Positions 56,160 to 64,000 of a stretch of DNA of 64,000 bases are shown here, one piece after another. The number at the start of each line of letters is the position of its first letter. Within the stretch, counting starts at the first letter, position 1. The DNA lies in NCBI GenBank assembly GCA_023053575.1, contig JAKZAP010000005.1:8122001-8186000 (forward strand), given 5' to 3'. The stretch comes from Branchinecta lynchi. Its lineage: Eukaryota > Arthropoda > Branchiopoda > Anostraca > Branchinectidae. The position numbers were made by a program, and so were the translations under genes. The notes beneath the pieces were generated by a model. The model did no database searches and was not told the DNA's origin. It was given only the letters and a program-made list of their open reading frames with translations.

Positions 56160-57987
56160 TGGAGCTAAAATTGCGGGAGACCCGAATAAGTTATGGAAGT
56201 TTGTTAAAAGTAAAAAAACTAATTCAGAAATTAAAAAATCTTTAAAAATTGAAGATTGGGTTTCTCATTTTAATAGTAGTAGTTGTTCGGTGCGACATAA
56301 GGGATAACTTGCGAAGTACAGATAGGGCCGATCCAATATTTGTAATTGATGACGTTGGTGATGTTATGGGTGATGCCCACGACCGACTTGGTCGCGAGTT
56401 GGATGAAGAGCTATCAAAGCCAAGGCTAGTTTGTAAAATTGAAATTACTGAAGAAGTTGTAAAAAACGGGATAAAACTACTTAAAAGTAAGCATTCATCT
56501 GACCATGATGGACTCCACTCAAACCACATCAAATGGGCCTCTCCAAATGCTATCCTTCTACTGTCTACGCTTTTTTCAACTATTCTCTCTTCTGGTCTGC
56601 TTCCTACTAGTTTTTCGAGAGCTACAACATCGCCAATCCCTAAGAAAGGAGGTAATCTTGAACATTGTATGGTTTTCGGCCAATTACGGTCTCTTGTCAA
56701 ATAAGTAAACTTTTTGAGATCATTCTCCTAAAATATTTCGAGTCTTGTAATCAAGGGCTAAATCAAATTGGATTTTGGAAGCATTTAAGTATGGATATAG
56801 CCCACACCCTCCTTGCTCGTATTGTTTCTTTTTGTAGTTCTAGTGAGAAGGTTTATGCTTTGGCACTAGATTTTGCTGCTGCGTACGATTCTGTTACTCA
56901 TTCGTGGGCTATTGCTGCACTACTTAAAAATAATATCCCTCTCCCTATAGTATTAATCCTAAGAAAATGGTGTAGTTCTTCTCGTCTGAGAATAAAATGG
57001 AAAAATAGTTACAGTGGATTTAATATAGTTCTAAAAGGGGGTTAAGGCAAGGAAGCATTCTCTCGCCTATCATTTTTAATATTACTGTTTCAGCTTTGCT
57101 TGATCAGATTAGAACAACATTTGTTTATGGTAAAGGATACCTTTTATCTTGGATAGCATATGCAGATGATTTACTCTCTGAGTAGATCGGTGAAATCCCT
57201 CCAAGCTAATGTAAATTTTCTTGTTAAAGTTTTTCTGACCACGGCCTTCTTTTTCGACCAGAAAAATGTCAGTTACTAGTTCTGGGCCCTAGGCCGAATG
57301 ATATAATAAATAATTTGGTTTCAGTTTCTATTAATAATTCAACTTTAAAACCGTTAGATTTTTTCACTTATCTTGGAGTGCCGTATGGCCCCACACTTTC
57401 ATTGTGCCGTGCTTCAGTTTCAAAAGCATTTAAGTGTAGGATTGCAGCAATCTTTGGGGCAGTAATATTACTTCGCGATTATCTGTCTCGCCGATCTCTG
57501 GCAAAAGTTTGTAATACTGTTGCCCTTCCTCAGGCCCTTCTTTTCTCTCCTTTACTTCCTTTTTTCAAATCGAGTAATTTCTCTCAAATCAAAACTACCT
57601 TCTTCAACAGTTCAAACAACCTTCTTCAGCCAAATATCTTTGTCGGATATCAAAATTTGAGTCGAATTCTTTTATGATGGAGACATATCGATTAAAAAAC
57701 CCAATATATATCATAAAAAAAACATGCTAATTTTCTTTTTAAAATTCCTCGAATCCATCACAACCTCACTGAGGCTGTAGCTGATGGTTGAGTTATTACG
57801 CATACATTTTATTTATTTATTTTATTTTGTTTGATATTTGCTTGTTGATTTGTTTTATGCGATACGGCCTTGTTATGTCATAGTTTTCGTTATATATTTT
57901 CGGCCAGTTATGCATGTGTTTATTATGTTTTTTACTCTCCGATTTCTGGAGGAAATAAATTATTTGAATTGAATTGAATTGAATTAG
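56160..57987 (+). pseudogene. Broken LINE reverse transcriptase (CR1/Jockey-like) with TTGAA tail
   Basis: Non-LTR retrotransposon remnant. An early segment near 56175-56280 (DPNKLWKFVKSKK) resembles the linker before the reverse transcriptase. 56249-56704 gives DHDGLHSNHIKWAS and IPKKGG; a frame shift follows. 56665-57045 gives the palm motif ALDFAAAYDSV. After a second shift near 57040, LRQGSILSPIIFN and the catalytic YADDLL appear, then a stop. The 57315-57677 frame is C-terminal. It ends GGAAATAAATTA plus four TTGAA units. Frameshifts and gaps make it inactive. The clade is assigned from motifs only. Confidence 0.85.
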
Positions 57988-58005
57988 GCTAAATGTGATT
58001 TGTGA

Positions 58006-58780
58006 TTTTTTAGGATCCGAAAACGTAAGTGAGGGATACCTATGACTTCATAAAACTTGTCCTTCCATCCATGTAAGCACGATAACTGTCGAAGAGAATC
58101 AGATATTTTTTTCAAACGAGGATTCTTAGGTTCACAGGAGAGGTCAAGTTCCCGGATGGGCTCAATAGCCATATGGTGTGGTGGCAATAGCCAGGTGTGG
58201 TGGTTCAAATTAAGTAAGGGGCGAACAAAATATTTTTTTTTAAAGCTAATGAGCTATAGTCGATTTAGGGGTAAGAGGAAAATGCTGATTCCGTATACGA
58301 AAATTATTATCTTGCCGGACAAATAGCTCGCCCGGAATCCGGCCAAAACCGGAAAATTTGTTAAAAGAAACGTTTGTCTGAAGTTCATTAGAGGTTCGAA
58401 TTAATGGTATGGAGATATGCCGAATCCGTTTATAAACACCATTTTCTCCCCGGACTAATGGTTCGCCCGGAATCCGGCCAAAACCGGGAATTTGTTAAAA
58501 GTAAACAAATTATTTGAAGTTCATGAAGAGTAGCAGGGGTAAGGAGGCATGCTGAATTTGTTTTTGAACTTTATTTTCTTGGCGGACAATTAGTCCGACG
58601 GAAATCCGGTGGAAACTGGAAATTTGGTAAAAAAAAAAAAAAAGAGAAGCTCATTCTTGAGTCGTCGCATCCGGTGTAAGAAGACGCGATATATCCATTG
58701 CTAAACTTTTTATTTACTTGTCAGACAAGTAATGCTGCCTAAATTCGCCAAAACCCGGAAATTTGGTAAACTGGAGAAGC
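58006..58780 (+). repeat. GGATCCCA family (A), copy 8 (3' truncated)
   Basis: Starts TTTTTTAGGATCCGAAAACGTAAG, includes CGATAACTGTCG, three CCGGAATCCGGCCAAAACCGG units and diverged units with GGAAATTTGGTAAA. The CTTTGGTCTTG terminus is absent. It lies about 370 bases upstream of the ACK coding start. Confidence 0.8.
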
Positions 58781-59148
58781 TGGATTTTTAAGCCTAGGCG
58801 CAGTAGGCTATAGATAATTTGTCATTACATACTCCAAACATCAAGCCTGACAAATTGTAATCTGGATAATTAGCCCAGCAGTCTAGGCTAAAGAAATCCA
58901 TTTAGACCAAATCCGTATGATCTGGAGGTTTACCCCAACAATGCAGAATACAGAAAAATCATTTAGCCTAACCTCTTTTAATCTAGATAATTGTATGGCC
59001 CACTAATGTATGCTAAAGAAATTTTAAGACTAAGTAGTTTGCCACCTTTCATTCGCGGAGGAGCTGGCGCAAGCAATTAATGTTGATTGATAATGAACTT
59101 CCTTTCCAGGCGAATGTTTTCCTATCGTCGACAGAGATAGTATGAGGC
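58781..59148 (+). promoter_or_regulatory. ACK upstream region, probable 5' UTR acceptor
   Basis: CTTCCTTTCCAG at about 59098-59109 is a good splice acceptor, so the first coding exon probably begins at 59110 with 39 nt of 5' UTR. That leader contains one short upstream ATG frame (eight codons, ATG at 59114, stop at TAG) ahead of the true start. No core promoter is identified; an upstream non-coding exon is likely. The rest is unrecognised. Confidence 0.45.
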
Positions 59149-59238
59149 ATGGACGGAAATTCGATTGAGTGGTTAAGCATCCTTTTGCGTGATACGCAAT
59201 TAGAACAGTTCTTCACGAGAATCAGAGACGAACTTCAG
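59149..59238 (+). CDS. Ack: ACK/TNK2-type kinase, coding exon 1 (SAM-like domain start)
   Basis: 30 codons: MDGNSIEWLSILLRDTQLEQ, then FFTRIRDELQ, followed by a GTTTGT donor in phase 0. ACK proteins (activated Cdc42-associated kinases, cytoplasmic tyrosine kinases) start with a SAM-like domain having the same pattern (GW/EWL--LL---QL-QYF-R-RDDL). The next exon continues it in frame. The start was chosen because the family's N-terminus lies there and an in-frame stop precedes it. The donor is non-canonical beyond GT (GTTTGT), which lowers confidence slightly. Confidence 0.88.
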
Positions 59239-59267
59239 GTTTGTTTGAAATTGGTCGTAGAGATTGT

Positions 59268-59328
59268 AGCCTAACTTGCGAAGTAGAGATAAGGCCGATC
59301 CAATATTTGTAATTGAAGACGTTGGTGA
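59268..59328 (+). repeat. Fragment of the same LINE as 56.3 kb
   Basis: AACTTGCGAAGTAGAGATAAGGCCGATCCAATATTTGTAATTGAAGACGTTGG matches 56303-56362 with few differences. It lies 30 bases past ACK exon 1. The adjoining 59222-59557 minus frame is not identifiable. Confidence 0.75.
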
Positions 59329-60700
59329 ATGCCAGCCTAAGTTCAGCCGTATTAGTCATTGTACTACCAAATTTTCTTGTGCACACACCGTCACCATTGT
59401 TCTTGACAGTGGCTATCTCTTTTCCAGACTCTTGTCTTGAAAGCCAGACTTCCTTCCAGAGTACGAGATAGCCTATCTGGGGAGATATCGCAGAACAAGT
59501 CAACCCTTCCTGGTTTTCATGATAATGATGATAGCTAACTTTGCTATCCTTCAACATTTCCTGGATGTCCCCTCTATCTTTTGCCTCTCAATCACAGTTT
59601 TGCATAGTTATCGTGTCTCTGAAATATGTTGCCTCAATGACACTTTCCAGACACCCCAGACGTTTGGCTTCACCTTCCAGTCCCATATTGACGAAAACAG
59701 ATGTCCAGATTTCGGAAGAAAAATCTGGAACGTGAAGCCGGCTTTAGCGAATCCCATCCGACAAAAAAAAAACAATATTTTCCACATCCATTACCATCTC
59801 CTAGAGGTCGTATCAAAGATGCATAAATGCTGTACAGGTTAGGTGTAGCCCACTTGTGTGCCGTCGTTTGCGTTCCAGCCATTTGAGATTTTCGCACTTG
59901 AGCGTCAAGTGCAGGATAGAAAGAATGAGAAAGGGTATGAGAAAAAGGAATGATGGCTATGACTGTGGAAATGAGAATACGCTCGCACTCTAACCTTAAT
60001 ACAGAACCAGATTCGTCAGGAGGAGTCGGACAAATTTAGTGAAGGTAGAAACAGGGTATCCTTATACCACATAAAACAGTTCTTCGTTCTACTTATAAAA
60101 ATAGTAGCCTATCCTATAGTACAATCTGTGGACATAGAGCGGTCGTCCTTTGAAGCAGCAGCAGTGTATCTCCCTTTTCACTATAGTAACAAAGAACTTA
60201 TCTGAATTTGTCTTTGATCAGACAATCTTTTTTTTTGCCTACCAGATTTGTGACCATTTTCACGATGGAAAAACTTAAAATGATTCGACACGGGCAACGC
60301 TTAGAATTGTAACGTGTGAGTCATTATCGGCAACTTCTTTGTTTTCCCCATTGACGTGGACCAAGACAGGTACGCGGAAAGTCACATGACGCGTCTAACT
60401 GGTATTATATCTTGGAATTGGTAATAACTAGTGTTCTCTTAAAACAGATACCAGCGGCGACCACCTATTGGTATCTTGCGATATACACGCACAAAATTTC
60501 AAAGGAAGTCTCGTTCGTTTTTTTTCTGAGTGTGAACATTAGCCTAGCCCAATAACCGGCGTTAGACATAGGCTATCTTATATGCTTGGTTGTCAGCCAG
60601 AAGGACACCTCGCACTGCATGCTGTTTCTTTTCCAGTAGCCATCGGATCTAAATATTCCAGAACCTACTTTTAATAGGACTACTGACATGCTCTTTTTCC
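59329..60700. other. ACK intron 1, unrecognised
   Basis: Overlapping frames at 59519-59900 on both strands have no recognisable product; some may be remnants of the LINE nearby. No bounded repeats seen until 60703. Confidence 0.35.
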
Positions 60701-60702
60701 TA

Positions 60703-61006
60703 AGGCGTATTCTCACTGTTCACCTTGAGCTCCTCGGAGAATCGAAGGGAACCGGCGAGAATACAGGGAGTCACTCTACGCGGACTCCTCGTACAGAAAC
60801 AGCGAGAATACGGGGAATGCTTCCAGAATGGATTTTGTTCGGAAAAAAAAAAAATATCCAGTTGACGAAATTTAACTGAACTGAAACTGTTCGTGATGGC
60901 GATGATAATTGGAGCATTCCCCGTCCGTGGGGACTCGCGAGAATACGGGTGAGTGAGTCCTCGGGACAAACAAAAACGTTCCTCGGGGAACGGCGAGAAC
61001 ACGCCT
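60703..61006. mobile_element. TIR element, family D copy 3
   Basis: Left end AAGGCGTATTCTCACTGTTC and right end GGGGAACGGCGAGAACACGCCTT are inverse with differences. Internal GCGAGAATACGGGGAATGC and ATTGGAGCATTCCCCGTCCGTGGGGACTC blocks match copies at 9957 and 46597. No coding. Confidence 0.78.
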
Positions 61007-61828
61007 TCAGTCTACCCCGAAAATTTCTTTTATGTACGGTATGTTATGTCGAAGAACATTATAATGTTTTAGCCGATGCAAAATAGACTGTTTTTGCCTA
61101 TGCAAGCTAGACTGTTTTGACGATATCCACGTAACCTAATTTTCCTAATAGAGATCCGTTTCACAATCAAGCCCGCATCTCGCACCATTGGTGACTGCTT
61201 CAGTCGGAGATAAGTACTATGCAAACCAATCAGAGACAATGTTTGTTTGCAGTCTTGTCCAATACTGCACGTAAGTGGGTGGAGAAGGCATAATAATAAT
61301 AATTTATTTGTGTCACACTGTAGCCTACATGTTAAAGATAGGCTAGTGATGTAATGAATGAAACAAAATAAAGAGAGCAATAAACATAAACGCCGGATTA
61401 GGTGCGCACCATCGAAAATACGTGTCAATACCAGTTGTAGTTGCATCCTACGGTCATAAAATTTCATAGCCATTTACAATCTACAAAGCGTCTGTTTCGG
61501 ACCAATCTTGATAGGTGCAAAAGGAATTTCTGATAACGAAAATAATTAACCCTCATTTGCTTAAGATCAGTCTTTGTAATATGGAATATAATCACAGTCA
61601 CAGACACAACAGCATGGGTACAGCATAGGAGCTAATCTGTTGTTTTTCTTTCGGATGGATTTGACCTAGGATCAGGAACTGTTTGCCCGTTATGGACATT
61701 GAAACGAGAAGATCTTCAGTGAACGTTCAATACTTTGGTGGGATTGGGCTCATGGTTGTGATTCGTTGTGCTTTGCAGTAATTGCAGTTTTATCTGTACT
61801 GATCTGAGTCTCCTTTCGTTCATTTCAG
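61007..61828. other. ACK intron 1, 3' part; LINE-type tail
   Basis: CATAATAATAATAATTTATTTGTG at about 61288 reads on the minus strand as ATAAATTATTATTATTATG, a retroelement 3' tail with an ATT repeat. A minus frame (61069-61473) inside the same retro-remnant is not identifiable. No other exon seen. Confidence 0.45.
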
Positions 61829-62074
61829 GTCGTCCAACCGTCTCATTTCGATTATGTCACAGTCGAAGACCTGGAAAGGATTGGAATGGGAAAACCAGCG
61901 GCTAGGCGTCTCCTGGAAGCCGTTAAAAAATATAAGGGCACCGTGAAGAGGCAGAAGCTCATCGGGAAAATCACTGGAACTCGACAGTCCGTCAGGAAAA
62001 AGACAAGTAATGCCAGCATTCCCACCGACTCGCCGGGAGGAGGTAGTGCATTTACTTGCCTTATTAAAGATAAG
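61829..62074 (+). CDS. Ack: ACK/TNK2-type kinase, coding exon 2 (SAM-like domain end and linker)
   Basis: 82 codons, phase 0 on both sides, between a CATTTCAG acceptor and a GTAAGA donor. Encodes VVQPSHFDYVTVEDLERIGM, then GKPAARRLLEAVKKYKG, matching the ACK block [27 protein letters not shown]. A basic linker follows, then SAFTCLIKDK, matching the LTCLI--KDL that leads into the kinase domain. The kinase domain should begin in the next exon, beyond base 64000 or in unscanned intron. Role known for the family: Cdc42-linked tyrosine kinase that also binds clathrin machinery. Confidence 0.96.
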
Positions 62075-62261
62075 GTAAGACCCTGTCGAGTAGTTGAAGT
62101 GTAAGCGAGTGCGAATGAGCGAATTACTGTTAGTGAGTGAGTGTACATAGCATTCTTCTCTCATTTTACTTGAATGCGGTAAGATAAACTTTGAAGACTT
62201 TCGCTTTATGCTGCACAATCGTATTAAGTAATTTGACTTTTTTCTTTAATAAGTAAAATAT

Positions 62262-62490
62262 TTTTTGAGCCCAAGCTGACTTTGAAACATTTATTCAAAC
62301 AGTGTTTACAACGGATACGTCAGCTACGATTCTTCATCAGCGATATTTCGGCCCTTCTTGGCAAGGGTCCTCGTCAGGTTGTCAATCCTCTGGTTCAACT
62401 TCGGGGAAGGAAACAAACCTGTAATCTTTACAGGATTACTGATGAAGAATCGTAGCTGACGTATCCGTTCTAAAGATTGTTTGAATAAAT
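62262..62490. repeat. Foldback element, family C copy 3
   Basis: Left arm about 62262-62415 (TTTGAGCCCAAGCTGACTTTG..TTCGGGGAAGG). A shorter right arm at about 62430-62490 (GATTACTGATGAAGAATCGTAGCTGACGTATCCG) is inverse to the first part of the left arm. Located about 190 bases after ACK exon 2. Confidence 0.82.
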
Positions 62491-62559
62491 TTTTAATAAG
62501 CCCGATCATTTCATTTTTCCTATGTTTTTTGTATCTTGATCAGACACACCCTTATAAAA

Positions 62560-62715
62560 GCTCGGTGTGATTTTTCTCTTTCTTTTTTGGTATTTAGTAT
62601 TTCCCTTCTTATCCAGCGCTTAATAAAATTCATTCAATCATTCATCCACCTGTCGAAAGTTTCGAAGATCAGGGACCATAAGATCCAGTCAAACCCGCAA
62701 ACTGATTAATCTGCA
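62560..62715 (+). repeat. LINE 3' tail remnant (ATTCA repeat)
   Basis: CAGCGCTTAATAAAATTCATTCAATCATTCATCC looks like a retroelement 3' end with a 4-5 base repeat tail, following AT-rich 3' sequence. Otherwise unrecognised. Confidence 0.4.
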
Positions 62716-62840
62716 GGCGTAATCTCGCCGTTCCCCGAGGAGTTCCCGCGTCTTAGTTTGTCCCGGGCACTCATTCCCCGCATTTTCACGGGAGGAGAAT
62801 GCTCCAGTTATCATCATAAAAAAAAGGACTCCCTTTCAGA
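62716..62840. mobile_element. TIR element, family D fragment
   Basis: Starts AGGCGTAATCTCGCCGTTCC, then GTCCCGGGCACTCATTCCCC, GAATGCTCCAGTTATCATCAT and AAAAAGGACTCCCTTTC. The other terminus is missing. Confidence 0.6.
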
Positions 62841-63325
62841 TTCGATGAGGGATTGCTCGTGTTGTTTGTTTTTGAAAAACAGATGCAAGGGACGGTTAAT
62901 AAGAATTTCTGAGATCAGCATTGAGTTTAGTTTGGGATAAAACTGATTTTCCGAAAATGTGTCTATTTCAAGGTGGTTACAGTTTTTGTTTGTAAATAAT
63001 AACAATGTAAAATTAAGTTAAGAACAATCAGAATAAGCAGAAGTGAAAATGAAATGAACCCAGACTAATTCCGTCGCATTCCCAGGGAATTGGTAAATTG
63101 TAAATAGCCACAGAATTCAGAATTGTAAAATAATCACAGATTTGTACATAGCCTATACACTTTTAACACGCACGTTTTAATATTCGTTATTTTATTTGAA
63201 TGTGTATTTCGTTCAATCCGCATCGTTCTTCTGTTTTTTATGGCTCTTGCCCGTCGGCCAAGTGCCATATAGCGATCGCAACTTCTGTTCATCCGTCGGT
63301 TGGTCGCTTGGTCAGGGTTTTGCTA
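62841..63325. other. ACK intron 2, unrecognised
   Basis: No exon for the kinase domain seen here. A short minus frame (62814-63005) overlaps the D fragment and is not a gene. Confidence 0.4.
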
Positions 63326-63329
63326 GTTT

Positions 63330-64000
63330 GGGCACTTCCACATAAGCTAGGACATGGCAGGCATATCAGGGACCCCAAAAGATTAAGTTGGAAATAGTCA
63401 CTTCCCCGATCCGAGCATCGTGGGGGGAGTGGAGGGAGTGGGCATCCGGAATCTAGAGGTATTCCTAGCTTTGGAAGAAGTGATCGGATCTTAATGAAAC
63501 TGGATATTTTGAAGGATCCCATGTCTCAGACTACCCAGTTTAAATCCGAACCGGATTCGGTGACTTTGGGGGGAGCTGGATGGGAGGAACCAGAATTCTT
63601 GGGAAACGCTTAGAGTGGAGGGATCTGGATGAAACTTGGTAGGAAGAACAAGCCCAAGTCCTAGACACATCGTTGACATAACCGAACCAGATTCGGGCAC
63701 TGTGGGGGGGGGGGGGGGTCCGGAATTTCGTTGATCCTGTTAGTTTGGTACTTCCGGATGTGCTAGGACGATGAAACTTGGAAGGCATGTCAGGACCCCG
63801 AACAGCTTGACTTGATAATAGTCGTTGCCTGGATCCGAACACCGTGGGGGGAGTGGACGGAAGGGGTGCCCAGAATCAGGTGGCATTCTAACTTTTGAAC
63901 GGGTGATCGGAATTGAATGAAACTTGGCAAGTTGAAAGAGCTGTGTTCTAGGATGTTCCATGTCAAGTCCTGATCGAATCAGATTCTTGTGGGGGTTTTA
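63330..64000 (+). repeat. Repeat family B, copy 3 (runs off the window)
   Basis: Same units as 3335-4950: CTTCCCCGATCCGAGCATCGTGGGG, GATCGGATCTTAATGAAAC, GGAAGAACAAGCCC, TGTGCTAGGACGATGAAACTTGG. Contains a G run at about 63706-63718. Frames on the minus strand across it are translations of the repeat. Confidence 0.78.

Noticed and set aside
62324..64000. Start of the ACK kinase domain in the rest of the window
   Set aside because: I looked for a glycine-loop-like G-G-FG-V reading in plus frames with an acceptor and found none; the region is repeats.

Overview
The window is animal genomic DNA. Genes are split into short exons with GT..AG introns, intergenic DNA is long, and most of the sequence is interspersed repeats: non-LTR retrotransposon pieces with microsatellite 3' tails, hAT-like and Tc1/mariner-like elements, foldback repeats and long C or G runs. 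The two recognisable genes are of invertebrate type. I suspect a marine invertebrate, perhaps an arthropod, but the sequence alone does not settle the lineage.

Gene 1 (minus strand, about 33.36 kb down to 0.19 kb, continuing past base 1) is an FCHO gene, the F-BAR endocytic adaptor related to vertebrate FCHO1/FCHO2. I resolved ten coding exons: 33355-33326, 30272-30181, 27807-27588, 25268-24912, 22100-22004, 19731-19507, 10398-10263, 7767-7598, 2282-2140 and 246-188. All nine junctions keep the reading frame. They give about 510 residues: the start codon, the whole F-BAR domain, a basic linker and the start of the AP-2-activating region. The C-terminal mu-homology domain must lie outside the window.

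Gene 2 (plus strand, from 59.15 kb, continuing past base 64000) is the start of an ACK/TNK2-type Cdc42-associated tyrosine kinase. Exons 59149-59238 and 61829-62074 encode the N-terminal SAM-like domain and the linker before the kinase domain. The kinase domain is not in the window.

The genes are divergent, about 25.8 kb apart. Both families act in clathrin-mediated endocytosis, so the neighbourhood is thematically coherent, but shared regulation is only inference. Between them (33.4-59.1 kb) I see no host gene, only repeats: a palindromic tract (34.5-36.9 kb); a segmentally duplicated array with an inverted pair (37.3-46.6 kb); TIR elements (46.6-48.3 kb); a long inverted repeat (51.9-56.0 kb) with two hAT-like insertions in one arm; a broken LINE reverse transcriptase (56.1-58.0 kb); and a recurrent roughly 1 kb family seen throughout.

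FCHO introns hold the same families. Several lie within tens of bases of exon borders, and one copy supplies bases of a splice acceptor region. The most interesting non-genic signals are a foldback family with a hammerhead-ribozyme-like core, the complex array at 41.6-45.9 kb with a recurring cysteine-containing reading frame, and nested hAT-like insertions with readable 8-bp target duplications.
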